Assembly (NCBI RefSeq): GCF_002873395.1
Contig: NZ_MCUV01000013.1
Coordinates: 62,001-126,000 of the forward strand
DNA: 64,000 nucleotides
Source: Vibrio sp. 10N.286.49.B3
Lineage (GTDB): Bacteria > Pseudomonadota > Gammaproteobacteria > Enterobacterales > Vibrionaceae
Direction of reading: 5' to 3'
Shown: piece after piece, positions 36,968-45,246 of the stretch
Layout: the number at the start of each line of letters is the position of its first letter
How positions within the stretch are numbered: position 1 is the stretch's first letter
Program-made: the position numbers and the translations under genes
Notes under the pieces: generated by a model
What the model saw: the letters and a program-made list of their open reading frames with translations, nothing else
Told to the model about the DNA's origin: nothing
The model's database searches: none

Positions 36968-37983
36968 TGTGACAACTCCGATAGGATAGCAGGCTTAGGG
37001 GCGCTTAAAGATTCTAGAAATGCGCTAACTTCAATGATCGAGGCAGAATCTAGGTCAATGCCAAGTTGTAAGTTTGCCATGGTGACAATCGCTTCCTCTA
37101 GGGTTGCAGCACGTCCATCATGAAAGTAGGGGGGGGTATCGGCTACATTACGTAAACCTGCGACACGAAAAACCAGTTTATCTGCTTCATTTCCTGTGAC
37201 ATTAAAGCGACCAAGATCGAGTTCTTTTTCTAACATGTTACCTGAGTGCAGGTTGCCAAAGCGCTGATATAAATTGCCACCCATATTGATACCTTGATGG
37301 CAGACAATGCAGCCTAAACTTTGAAACTTATTCCAGCCAATAATAGCGGTAGTTGAAAGGGCATTAATATCCCCTTGTAAATACTGATCAAAAGGGGAGT
37401 TAGGTGTATTTAGCATTTCCATAAAGATGACCAGCGCGTGTTTTATCGATTCTTCACTCACTCCTTGCTTAAAAAGAGCCTTAAAATCGCGTTGATAGTT
37501 TGGTTGGTCTTTGACATAAGTAATTATTTTCTCCCAGTCACTATTCATTTCTACAGGGTTGTGAATCGGACCATCAATTTGCTGCTCTAAACTAGCGGCT
37601 CTACCATCCCAAAAAAAACGTGAGTTAAAGTTAATGTTGTAAAGGGTAGGTGAGTTTCTTGCTCCGACACCTAATACACCTATCGATACTTTTGTCTCCT
37701 CTGCTCCATCCTCAAAAATATGATGGCAACTTTCACAACTGACTTGTCCATTTGAAGACAGGTTTGGATCATTAAATAACTGGAATCCAAGTTTAACCAT
37801 CGCAATATCGTGAGTGGGTGACTCTGGCACTGGAAATATAGGTAAGCTATCCGTTGAAATTTTTGGATTACTTACAAGGGCAGTTGAACCTAACGTTGTA
37901 GATTGATATGAGAAATAAAGAAAGCTGCTAAACATTAGTATAACCATTAAGGATATAGTCCAAGCAAAAACAGAGAAACGCAT
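36964..37983 (-). CDS. Di-heme cytochrome c peroxidase-like protein
   Basis: 339 residues from the ATG at 37983; a TTG-started frame reaches 38016 but the ATG with AAGG upstream gives a cleaner N-terminus. An N-terminal helix (residues 4-24) anchors it to the periplasmic face. Two haem c sites are present, CESCHH and CIVCHQ, with LGFQLFNDPNLS and PPYFHDGRAATLEEAI typical of the CcpA/MauG family. It would reduce H2O2 or oxidise a protein or small substrate in the periplasm. It is the first gene ahead of two hybrid kinases, overlapping the next start by four bases. Confidence 0.88.
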   Translation of the reverse strand: MRFSVFAWTISLMVILMFSSFLYFSYQSTTLGSTALVSNPKISTDSLPIFPVPESPTHDIAMVKLGFQLFNDPNLSSNGQVSCESCHHIFEDGAEETKVSIGVLGVGARNSPTLYNINFNSRFFWDGRAASLEQQIDGPIHNPVEMNSDWEKIITYVKDQPNYQRDFKALFKQGVSEESIKHALVIFMEMLNTPNSPFDQYLQGDINALSTTAIIGWNKFQSLGCIVCHQGINMGGNLYQRFGNLHSGNMLEKELDLGRFNVTGNEADKLVFRVAGLRNVADTPPYFHDGRAATLEEAIVTMANLQLGIDLDSASIIEVSAFLESLSAPKPAILSELSQ

Positions 37984-38080
37984 AATAAAGGCAACCTTGA
38001 TGATATATTCAATCAAGTATAGCCCACATGGTGCATATGGCGATATTGAGGATTAAAGAAGAAATGCAGCAATAATTTGA

Positions 38081-38123
38081 AAATATAAGTTATCATATAC
38101 TACATTTATAATAACTTATATTT
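38081..38123. promoter_or_regulatory. 13-bp perfect inverted repeat between LysR and peroxidase genes
   Basis: AAATATAAGTTAT (38081-38093) and ATAACTTATATTT (38111-38123) are exact complements separated by 17 bases, in the 156-base space between divergent starts. Position and symmetry suit a LysR-type regulator site controlling both directions, ending 16 bases before the regulator ATG. The 43-bp span would cover about four helical turns. Confidence 0.7.
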
Positions 38124-38139
38124 ATATCATTAGGCTGTT

Positions 38140-39039
38140 ATGTTAAATAATGCATGGTTAAAAACATTTAAAACCCTGGTTGAGATCGGGCATTTTACTC
38201 AAACCGCAGAAAAGCTTTATATGACGCAACCAGGTGTTAGTCAGCATATTAAAAAGCTCGAACTGTCATGCGGTTATAGTTTAATTATTCGCAGTGGAAA
38301 AAGTTTTGAGCTTACCGAACAAGGGCGACTGGTTTATGATTATGCATTGAAGGTTGCTAATAATGAGGCTGGCTTATTAGAGCGTCTGAGTTTTGATAAC
38401 CCTAAAGCTGGTGTGTGTAAGTTGGCAACGTCTGGTGCACTTGCACTGCTGCTTTACCCTAAGTTGATTAGCTTACAGTATGAATCGCCTCAATTAATCA
38501 CTTATTTTGAAGTGGCACCGAACCACAAAATATTAAATGATATTCAATTGGGATCAATTGATTTAGGTATCGTGACTCATGTGCCAAATCCTAGTCTTTT
38601 TCAAGCAGAAGAAATAGGGCAAGAGCCGCTATGTATGATCTTTCCTAAGGCTTATCAAGGTCAGGTTATTGATATTGATGCCCTTAAAGCATGTGGCATG
38701 ATCAAGCACCCTGATGCTGAACACTATCTTTCACTCTATCTTGAAAAATGTGGTGATGCGGAGCTAAAGAATATTAACCCAGCAGATCTGCCTGCCAAAA
38801 GTTATATCAATCAATTGACACAAATTTTAGTCCCGATAGCACAAGGGATAGGATTTACTGTTTTACCGCAAAGTGCTGTTGAGGCATTTGCTTTAAAAGA
38901 TCAGTTGTTCGTTTATACTCCACAAAAAGCGGTGCTTGAAACGCTATATTTAGTCAGTAAACGGCATCGACAGTTGCCTAAACGCTATGAAACCGTCAGC
39001 CAAACCATCAAAAATAGCCTAGAAGTGATTATTAATTAA
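38140..39039 (+). CDS. LysR-family transcriptional regulator
   Basis: 299 residues. The N-terminal winged helix-turn-helix is clear (WLKTFKTLVEIGHFTQTAEK, MTQPGVSQHIKKLE). The rest is the two-lobed effector-binding domain (ATSGALALLLYP, LGIVTHVP, PIAQGIGFTVLPQSAVEAF). It is transcribed away from the peroxidase/kinase genes across a perfect inverted repeat, the classical arrangement for a LysR regulator of its neighbour. Effector unknown. It is followed by a separate helicase gene after 127 bases. Confidence 0.88.
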   Translation: MLNNAWLKTFKTLVEIGHFTQTAEKLYMTQPGVSQHIKKLELSCGYSLIIRSGKSFELTEQGRLVYDYALKVANNEAGLLERLSFDNPKAGVCKLATSGALALLLYPKLISLQYESPQLITYFEVAPNHKILNDIQLGSIDLGIVTHVPNPSLFQAEEIGQEPLCMIFPKAYQGQVIDIDALKACGMIKHPDAEHYLSLYLEKCGDAELKNINPADLPAKSYINQLTQILVPIAQGIGFTVLPQSAVEAFALKDQLFVYTPQKAVLETLYLVSKRHRQLPKRYETVSQTIKNSLEVIIN

Positions 39040-39166
39040 GATAATTGCACGCTTTTTAGGTGAAGCTTGGATAAATGTGAGATAAATCACTCTAGTTGTT
39101 TTATAATGCGCGGCTAAATTAACAAAGCATTGCAAAAATATGTTGTCTGCTTAAGGAATCTGTTCT

Positions 39167-40453
39167 ATGTCATTCTCATCTCAAGGTTTTGCTCCTGAAA
39201 TCGTTAAAGCATTAACTGAGTGTGGTTATGAAAAACTCACACCAATTCAACAAAAAGCTATTCCTTTAGCACGTAAAGGACACGATATTCTTGCGACGGC
39301 GCAAACCGGAACGGGAAAAACAGCGGCATTCTCATTGCCAGTTATCCAGCATTTATTAGATAGTGGTAAAAAGCCATCTCGTGCTACCGCGAGAGCGTTA
39401 ATTCTTGCACCAACTCGTGAATTAGCGGCTCAAATTGCGCAAAATATTAAAGATTACACTAAGTACACATCATTGACGGTTGCTGCTATTTACGGCGGTA
39501 ATAAAATGTCATCACAAGTTCGTCAGTTAGATCAAGGTGTTGATGTGCTTGTTGCGACTCCTGGTCGTTTAGAAGAGCACTTAGAAGAAGGCAATGTTTC
39601 AATTAGCCAATTGGAATTTTTAGTCTTTGATGAATCTGACCGTATGCTCGATATGGGCTTTATTAACCCTATCCGTAAAATTATGCTAGATGTGGAATCA
39701 GCGCCACAAATCATGATGTTCTCGGCGACAACATCTGCGCAGATGAACCAATTAGCGGTGGATATTCTACGTAAGCCAAAGCGTATTACGATTGATCGTG
39801 AGAACATGACTGCGAACACGGTAGCGCATGTAATTTACCCTGTTGATCAAGAGCGTAAAACAGAGTTGCTATCTGAACTTATTGGTCGCAAAAACTGGCA
39901 ACAAGTCTTGGTTTTTGTGAACTATAAAGAAACGGCGAATGATGTAGTAAAAGAGCTTAAATTAGACGGTATAAAAGCGGTATTGTGTCACGGTGATAAA
40001 GCGCAAAGTGCTCGCCGTCGTGCACTTGATGAGTTTAAAGAAGGCAAAGCTCGTGTTATGGTTGCAACAGATGTCGCCGCTCGTGGTTTGGATATTGCTG
40101 ATCTTCCTTATGTTATTAACTATGACATGCCTTTCTTAGCGGAAGATTATGTACACCGAATTGGTCGTACAGGTCGTGCTGGTAAGCGTGGTCATGCTGT
40201 TTCTTTTGTTAACCGAGAAGAAGAGCTAACGGTGGTTCAAGTTGAAACGCTTATTCAACAACGTATTCGCCGTGTAGAGCAGCCTGGCTATGAACCAAAA
40301 AACCGCGATGCTTATGTTGAGCGTATGAACACTAAATCGGCTTATAAAAATCGCCAAGGTCGCCGTAATAATGCGGATGAAGTAAAACCGGATCAAGCTT
40401 CAGCTGAACGTCGTTTAGCGATGATGCAGCGTATTAAGAGTCGTCGTAAATAA
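39167..40453 (+). CDS. DEAD-box RNA helicase, RhlE-like
   Basis: 428 residues. Q motif TPIQQKAIPLARKG, Walker A ATAQTGTGKTAAF, PTRELAAQ, FSATTSAQ and HRIGRTGRAG are intact. Motif II reads FDESDRMLDMGF, that is DESD in place of DEAD. The second lobe is followed by a basic C-terminal tail (NRQGRRNNADEV, RIKSRRK) that probably binds RNA. RhlE-type helicases act in ribosome assembly and mRNA turnover, often in the cold. TAAGGAATC provides the ribosome-binding site; a terminator follows. Confidence 0.9.
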   Translation: MSFSSQGFAPEIVKALTECGYEKLTPIQQKAIPLARKGHDILATAQTGTGKTAAFSLPVIQHLLDSGKKPSRATARALILAPTRELAAQIAQNIKDYTKYTSLTVAAIYGGNKMSSQVRQLDQGVDVLVATPGRLEEHLEEGNVSISQLEFLVFDESDRMLDMGFINPIRKIMLDVESAPQIMMFSATTSAQMNQLAVDILRKPKRITIDRENMTANTVAHVIYPVDQERKTELLSELIGRKNWQQVLVFVNYKETANDVVKELKLDGIKAVLCHGDKAQSARRRALDEFKEGKARVMVATDVAARGLDIADLPYVINYDMPFLAEDYVHRIGRTGRAGKRGHAVSFVNREEELTVVQVETLIQQRIRRVEQPGYEPKNRDAYVERMNTKSAYKNRQGRRNNADEVKPDQASAERRLAMMQRIKSRRK

Positions 40454-40496
40454 CGATAAAGAATACACGCAGAGCTATGCATCATAGCAATTGACG

Positions 40497-40528
40497 AAAG
40501 GCTACCAGATATGACGGTAGCCTTTTTT
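40497..40528 (+). terminator. Intrinsic terminator after the RhlE-like gene
   Basis: AAAGGCTACC, nine-base loop, GGTAGCCTTTTTT, 44 bases beyond the stop and 27 before the next ATG. Confidence 0.9.
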
Positions 40529-40554
40529 ATTAATAGAAAGGACTTTTATAATTT

Positions 40555-41175
40555 ATGAATAGTGCAATGCTTTGGGCGTTTATCCCAACCTTTTTCTTTG
40601 TCTCTATAACGCCAGGGATGTGTATGACATTAGCCTTAACCTTAGGGATGAGCATTGGCTATAAACGTACTTTATGGATGATGATCGGTGAGTTAGCCGG
40701 TGTTGCAGTGGTAGCCGTTTCTGCCGTCTTAGGTATCGCTGCTATTATGCTTAATTACCCTTGGTTATTTATGGTATTTAAATTCGTCGGTGCGAGCTAC
40801 CTTGCTTACTTAGGCATTCAAATGTGGCGCTCAAAAGGTAAGTTGGCAATTAGCGCTGAGCCGACAGCGATAAAAGCTAGCAATGATTGGGGGTTAGTTG
40901 TGCAAGGGTTTGTTACTGCGATAGCAAATCCGAAAGGCTGGGCGTTTATGATATCGCTTCTGCCTCCTTTCATTGATAGTAATTATCCTATGTTTCCACA
41001 GTTGCCTGTTCTTGTGCTGATTATTTTAGCCTCCGAGTTTATTTGTATGTCTCTTTATGCGGGCGGTGGTAAGGGCTTGAAAAAGCTATTAGGTCATAGT
41101 GAAAATGTCCGCTTAATGAATCGAATTTCAGGCTCTTTAATGGTCGGGGTCGCTGTCTGGTTATTTGTCGGTTAA
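40555..41175 (+). CDS. LysE/RhtB-family amino acid exporter (first of three)
   Basis: 206 residues with six predicted helices. The family signature SITPGMCMTLALTLGMSIGY lies in the first helix and loop, and GFVTAIANPKGWAFMISLLP in the middle. Such proteins export amino acids or homoserine lactone-like compounds from the cytoplasm; the substrate is not readable. AGAAAGGAC gives a ribosome-binding site. It lies between the RhlE-like terminator and an RNA methyltransferase gene. Confidence 0.85.
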   Translation: MNSAMLWAFIPTFFFVSITPGMCMTLALTLGMSIGYKRTLWMMIGELAGVAVVAVSAVLGIAAIMLNYPWLFMVFKFVGASYLAYLGIQMWRSKGKLAISAEPTAIKASNDWGLVVQGFVTAIANPKGWAFMISLLPPFIDSNYPMFPQLPVLVLIILASEFICMSLYAGGGKGLKKLLGHSENVRLMNRISGSLMVGVAVWLFVG

Positions 41176-41292
41176 TAGTCAGCGTTAAACGTATCTTTCT
41201 TCATCGGCAACGGTTTGTTAAGATGCGCGGCTGTATTATGAGTTCTATCGATAGTACTCACGATGTTTACGCTTTAAATTTAGAGAAACAAA

Positions 41293-41805
41293 ATGCAAAC
41301 AACTCATGTCACTATTGGTTTAATTAACCCTAAATGTCCAACCAATGTTGGTGCTGTTATGCGCGCCGCAGGTTGCTACCAAGCCAATAATATTTTATAT
41401 ACCGGTAAGCGTTACGCTAAGGCAGCCAAATTTCACACTGATACTCAAGGGGCAGCAAAAACGATCCCGTTAACGAGTGTTGAGAATGTATTGGAAGACT
41501 TAGCAGAAGATATGAAGGTCGTTTGTGTTGAGCTTGCTGAAGGTGCGACACCATTACCAGATTTTGTACACCCAGAAAAAGCCTTGTATGTTTTTGGTCC
41601 AGAAGATGGATCAATTAGCCAAGATGTAGCTGATCGTGCGGATCATGTGGTCTATGTACCAACGATTGGTTGTATGAATTTAGCCGCGACCGTCAACGTA
41701 TTGCTTTATGATCGCCTAGCAAAATCTTCTCAACGTGTAGAAGGTGATGAGTTGATCCGCAAAAGTCGTGATAACCGTAACCATTTAGTGATTAAAGCGA
41801 AATAG
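41293..41805 (+). CDS. TrmH-family (SPOUT) RNA methyltransferase
   Basis: 170 residues, a minimal SPOUT domain without added RNA-binding domain. The trefoil-knot motifs are visible: NPKCPTNVGAVMRAAGC (motif 1), LYVFGPEDGSIS (motif 2) and PTIGCMNLAATVNVLLYDRL (motif 3). It would 2'-O-methylate RNA with S-adenosylmethionine. The exact target (tRNA or rRNA) is not evident; it resembles small TrmL/TrmH-like enzymes but I do not assign a symbol. It stands alone, with an HNH protein gene 87 bases downstream. Confidence 0.83.
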   Translation: MQTTHVTIGLINPKCPTNVGAVMRAAGCYQANNILYTGKRYAKAAKFHTDTQGAAKTIPLTSVENVLEDLAEDMKVVCVELAEGATPLPDFVHPEKALYVFGPEDGSISQDVADRADHVVYVPTIGCMNLAATVNVLLYDRLAKSSQRVEGDELIRKSRDNRNHLVIKAK

Positions 41806-41892
41806 GTGAGGGTCTAGTACTTGCTGATAGTCGGTTAGCTGATTATTATGCTAAGGTATTTTGATTGGAATAGTTAATAGATAGGTTATCCG

Positions 41893-42237
41893 ATGTCATC
41901 TGATTTTTTTGGAACAAGTGCTGCTTATGCCCGTCAAGAGAAGGGTTATAGAGATAAAGCATTAAAATTATACCCTTGGGTTTGTGGTAACTGTGCTCGT
42001 GAATTTGAGTATTCAAACTTGCGTGAGCTAACAGTGCATCATAAAGACAGCGATCACACAAATAACCCTGAAGATGGCAGCAACTGGGAGCTACTTTGTC
42101 TCTATTGTCACGATCACGAGCACAGTAAATACACGGACCATGATCGCTATGGTACGGAAGTTGTCCCTGGGCAAGATGATCATGAGAGTGCGACTTATAA
42201 TCCATTTGCCGATTTAGCGAAAATGCTGAAAAAATAA
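41893..42237 (+). CDS. yajD: YajD-like HNH nuclease
   Basis: 114 residues. Zinc Cys pairs CGNC and CLYC frame the HNH core HHKDSDHTNNPEDGSNWELL, with a final HDHEHSKY. This is the compact YajD family, found widely in gammaproteobacteria. It would be a metal-dependent nuclease, but its physiological role is not established. The ATG follows AGATAGGTT. Its own terminator follows, so it is probably monocistronic or ends a transcript from the methyltransferase gene. Confidence 0.87.
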   Translation: MSSDFFGTSAAYARQEKGYRDKALKLYPWVCGNCAREFEYSNLRELTVHHKDSDHTNNPEDGSNWELLCLYCHDHEHSKYTDHDRYGTEVVPGQDDHESATYNPFADLAKMLKK

Positions 42238-42273
42238 TCGTGTTATTACGATTGATATTATTAAGTGTCGACT

Positions 42274-42299
42274 AAAAGCAGCCCTCTGGCTGCTTTTTT
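42274..42299 (+). terminator. Intrinsic terminator after yajD
   Basis: AAAAGCAGCC, loop CTCT, GGCTGCTTTTTT, 37 bases past the stop. Confidence 0.93.
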
Positions 42300-42458
42300 A
42301 TTACGCGATCACTTTTCACGGCTTAGTAGCAACACAACTGTGATCTATGGAACAAGCATCACACTTCTATGACATCAAATTACGTAAAATTGACATGACT
42401 AAGTGATGAGTTAGTCAAAATATTGGCAATTAATGATTCAAGCAGAGTGGTGTGTAAA

Positions 42459-42809
42459 ATGGAGTTAGTCGAGCAAGATAGAGTTGCAATTCATGATCTT
42501 TGGATGTCACAAAAAGCCAAGATGCGTATGACACAAATGGCGATGGCGAAGCGTCTAGGGCTAACGCAGGTGGAGTTTTCCGATCTGATACGAGGTTCAG
42601 CACCTTTAACAATGCCTTTTGTTTCTCAGTTTTGTCGCTTACTTAAAGTTGAACCTCAGCATTACTTACCATCGCTTAAGCAGACTGGTGTACACATGCC
42701 AAGTATGGTGAGATTGCAAAATAGAGTGGTTATTGATGGGCAGATTGAGCATGTCTATATTGAAGGAAACCAAGTGATCATAGAATACGTTCATGCAGTG
42801 CAGCACTAA
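42459..42809 (+). CDS. Small XRE-like DNA-binding regulator
   Basis: 116 residues from ATG 42459; a TTG at 42423 would add 12. Residues 20-65 form a Cro/CI-type helix-turn-helix (MTQMAMAKRLGLTQVEFSDL then a second helix SAPLTMPFVSQFCRLL). The C-terminal half looks like a small beta domain. It probably acts as a repressor or activator of unknown targets. Neither start has a strong ribosome-binding site. It converges on the 74-aa gene across a shared hairpin and a tandem repeat. Confidence 0.7.
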   Translation: MELVEQDRVAIHDLWMSQKAKMRMTQMAMAKRLGLTQVEFSDLIRGSAPLTMPFVSQFCRLLKVEPQHYLPSLKQTGVHMPSMVRLQNRVVIDGQIEHVYIEGNQVIIEYVHAVQH

Positions 42810-42814
42810 ATGAT

Positions 42815-42847
42815 GAAAAAATAGCGGCGAACAGAAAATAGTTCGCC
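42815..42847 (-). terminator. Hairpin with minus-strand T-run
   Basis: GGCGAAC (42826-42832) and GTTCGCC (42841-42847) pair around eight bases; on the minus strand CGCTATTTTTTC follows. It lies 80 bases past the stop of the minus-strand gene ending at 42929, and the tandem repeat lies between. Confidence 0.65.
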
Positions 42848-42858
42848 TTGCTATATTG

Positions 42859-42900
42859 TTATTTACTTATTTACTTATTTACTTATTTACTTATTTACTT
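42859..42900. repeat. Octanucleotide tandem repeat, (TTATTTAC)5
   Basis: Five and a quarter perfect copies of an 8-bp unit, between two convergent genes. The count could vary by replication slippage; it lies in the 3' region of the minus-strand gene at 42929, not in a reading frame. Confidence 0.9.
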
Positions 42901-42928
42901 TGTCTAACATTATTGGATAGTTTAAAGG

Positions 42929-43153
42929 TTATTTGTTGTCCCAAAAATTACTGACCCATCCGCCAATATCTTCATTAAAATGACACCCACCAAAGTGCTG
43001 TTTCTGCTCTACTACTTGTTCACCATTCTCTCTGGCTTCTAATAAACGAGAAATGTAATCCGCCATTGGATCTTGCTCTGTTGCTGTTTTTTGATTTTTT
43101 AGTGCGACTTCTTTGATGATTTGGAGTCTGTAAGATGGGTTCATTCTTTTCAT
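42929..43153 (-). CDS. Hypothetical soluble protein, 74 aa
   Basis: Begins MKRMNPSYRLQIIKEVALKN and ends DIGGWVSNFWDNK. It is charged and helical, with a single Cys in GGCHF. I do not recognise a family. The start has GCAATGAAAAG context with only a moderate ribosome-binding site. It is transcribed away from the porin gene and into the octanucleotide repeat and hairpin. Confidence 0.55.
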   Translation of the reverse strand: MKRMNPSYRLQIIKEVALKNQKTATEQDPMADYISRLLEARENGEQVVEQKQHFGGCHFNEDIGGWVSNFWDNK

Positions 43154-43391
43154 TGCTAGCTGCTCATTCGGTTAATAAGTGTACTAAAAGTAGGTGTGAA
43201 TCTCGACTGCGTCAAATTTTTACAGTCAATGTGAAGTAAATTTAACCAGTATTGTGAGTAGAGAAAGCAAAAATAACATTCCTTATTTGTATCTTTGGTT
43301 GTGGAGCTATTACTTAAGCTTATCGTTGTCTATGCTTTATAGGGTTATCCATATAACCATTAACTATGGACAGATAATAGAAGGCATAAAA

Positions 43392-44408
43392 ATGAAAATT
43401 AAATTCATAGCCATAACAGTGGCAAGTATAGTTGCAAGCATGACGGCCTCAGCAGCAACGGTTTATCAAGATGGTGATACCATTTTTAATATTGGCGGAC
43501 GAGCAGAAGTGCGAGGAAACTTCTCCGATGCGAACAAAGATCCCGGCAATAGCAGTTCTTATCAAGATAAATCGCGAGTACGTCTCAGTGTGGATGGTAC
43601 GCAGCAATTTACCAGTGATGTCGCATTTTTTGGTAAATATGAGTTTGAACTGACCGAGGCAGAAGATAACTCAGGCGATGATGTTGGCATCAATACGCGA
43701 TTTTTATACGCAGGGGTTGAAACTACGCATGGTAATATTTATTACGGTCACCAAGATAATGCGGTAACGTATTTAACCAACTGGACTGATATGGCGGAAG
43801 TCTACAGTGGTTATATTAACGAATACACGATATCGACAGCCGATAGAGCTAAAAATGTATTACGTTATGCCGTCACTACCGACTACGGCTTAACCTTTCA
43901 GCTTGATGGCAATTTTAATTCCGAAAGTGAAGCCGATCAAAGTGACGGTTATGGGGTCGTACTTGCTTACCTTTTCCCAGTCGGTGTCGAAGTGGGCATT
44001 GGCTATGCTGCGAGTGATGAAACCTATGGCGTTGGTACAGATACCGATAAATCGGACTCACTTCTAGTTGGTGCCAAATACACCAATGATGACGGTGTCT
44101 GGTTAGCTGCAACTTACCAAGGAGGTAGTATTTCAGCTAAAGGGGTGAGTGACTCTGACTATAATGCTGCAGATGCCTATCTTGGTTATTCATTTAATGA
44201 TAATACGGTTAACTTAACCTACAGCTATTTTTCAGCCGATGATATAGCTGATCTTGATATTAACTTTATTGGCGTCGAGTATGCTCGGTATATAAGTAAC
44301 GTCGCTTTCTATGGCAGTTATAAATTTAACTTACTGGATGAAGGTGAGGGTGGCGTTGGTGATAATGACGAAGATGAGTTGATGCTAGGGATGCGCTATG
44401 CTTTCTAG
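43392..44408 (+). CDS. Outer-membrane porin, OmpU-like (first of three)
   Basis: 338 residues from ATG 43392 (AGAAGG upstream); the frame is open earlier but without a signal. A Sec signal peptide ends TASAATV. Mature sequence starts with ATVYQDGDTIFNIGGRAEVR, typical of the gram-negative porin family, and ends in an aromatic residue (LMLGMRYAF), the beta-barrel assembly signal. It forms a trimeric general-diffusion channel by family analogy. It resembles the minus-strand porin at 46109-47041 and probably arose by duplication. Confidence 0.88.
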   Translation: MKIKFIAITVASIVASMTASAATVYQDGDTIFNIGGRAEVRGNFSDANKDPGNSSSYQDKSRVRLSVDGTQQFTSDVAFFGKYEFELTEAEDNSGDDVGINTRFLYAGVETTHGNIYYGHQDNAVTYLTNWTDMAEVYSGYINEYTISTADRAKNVLRYAVTTDYGLTFQLDGNFNSESEADQSDGYGVVLAYLFPVGVEVGIGYAASDETYGVGTDTDKSDSLLVGAKYTNDDGVWLAATYQGGSISAKGVSDSDYNAADAYLGYSFNDNTVNLTYSYFSADDIADLDINFIGVEYARYISNVAFYGSYKFNLLDEGEGGVGDNDEDELMLGMRYAF

Positions 44409-44431
44409 TTTCTAAGCACGAAATAAAAACC

Positions 44432-44459
44432 ATGCCCTACTATTAGTAGGGCATTTTTT
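44432..44459 (+). terminator. Intrinsic terminator after porin 1
   Basis: ATGCCCTAC, loop TATTA, GTAGGGCATTTTTT, 24 bases beyond the stop. Confidence 0.92.
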
Positions 44460-44573
44460 ATGCACAATTTTTTACATATAAGTATCGAGTTTACTATTAA
44501 TAAGCGTTCAACGAAAAAATAGAAAGAAAACAAACTAATTACTTGTTATTGTTAGTTAAAACAAGGAGTAATT

Positions 44574-45188
44574 ATGACTTTTTCTATTTGGTTATCATTG
44601 TTAGCGGTCTGTCTACTGGGGGCGATGTCACCGGGGCCAAGCTTAGCAATGGTGGCAAAACATACGTTAGCGGGCGGTCGAGCCAATGGTTTAGCTGCCG
44701 CATGGGCACATGCATGTGGTATTGGTATTTATGCTTTTATAACCATTATTGGTCTAGCCGTCGTATTACAGCAATCTCCGATGCTATTTAAGGGGATCAG
44801 TATTGCTGGTGCATTGTATCTCGCCTATTTAGGCTACGGTGCTTTACGCTCAAAAGGTGGGGTTGCGGCCAAGCTAGAATCGGGAGAAAGCGTTAGTATT
44901 TGGCAATCGGCGCGTGAAGGTTTTCTTATTTCACTGCTTAGCCCGAAAATTGCGATCTTCTTTATTGCACTATTTAGTCAGTTTGTTAGCGCTGGAAATG
45001 ATATTTTGAGCCAATTATTGATTGTTTCCACACCTTGGCTGGTGGATGGGCTCTGGTATACACTCATCACTATCATGCTATCGCGCCCGAAAATATTGGA
45101 AAAATTAAGAACAAAGGCAAAAATAATCGACCAATTATCCGGTGTGGTATTAATTGCACTGGCGATACGAGTGCTATGGATGCTATAG
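44574..45188 (+). CDS. LysE/RhtB-family exporter (second of three)
   Basis: 204 residues with about six membrane helices. LGAMSPGPSLAMVAKHTLAG is the family signature, and EGFLISLLSPKIAIFFIALF the central one. ACAAGGAGTAATT is a strong ribosome-binding site for ATG 44574. Substrate unknown. It ends three bases before a perfect stem that also serves the convergent glutaredoxin-domain gene. Confidence 0.87.
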   Translation: MTFSIWLSLLAVCLLGAMSPGPSLAMVAKHTLAGGRANGLAAAWAHACGIGIYAFITIIGLAVVLQQSPMLFKGISIAGALYLAYLGYGALRSKGGVAAKLESGESVSIWQSAREGFLISLLSPKIAIFFIALFSQFVSAGNDILSQLLIVSTPWLVDGLWYTLITIMLSRPKILEKLRTKAKIIDQLSGVVLIALAIRVLWML

Positions 45189-45190
45189 AC

Positions 45191-45227
45191 AAAGCCTCAA
45201 TATTCATAATGATGGATATTGAGGCTT
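45191..45227. terminator. Bidirectional terminator between convergent genes
   Basis: AAAGCCTCAATAT and ATATTGAGGCTTT form a 13-bp stem around an 11-base loop, between the LysE and glutaredoxin-domain genes. T-runs are short on both sides. Confidence 0.75.
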
Positions 45228-45246
45228 TGATATCTGTTTAGTACAT

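Noticed and set aside
41846..42205. 119-aa minus-strand frame opposite yajD
   Set aside because: Antisense shadow of the HNH gene; His/Cys-rich only because of the opposite strand.
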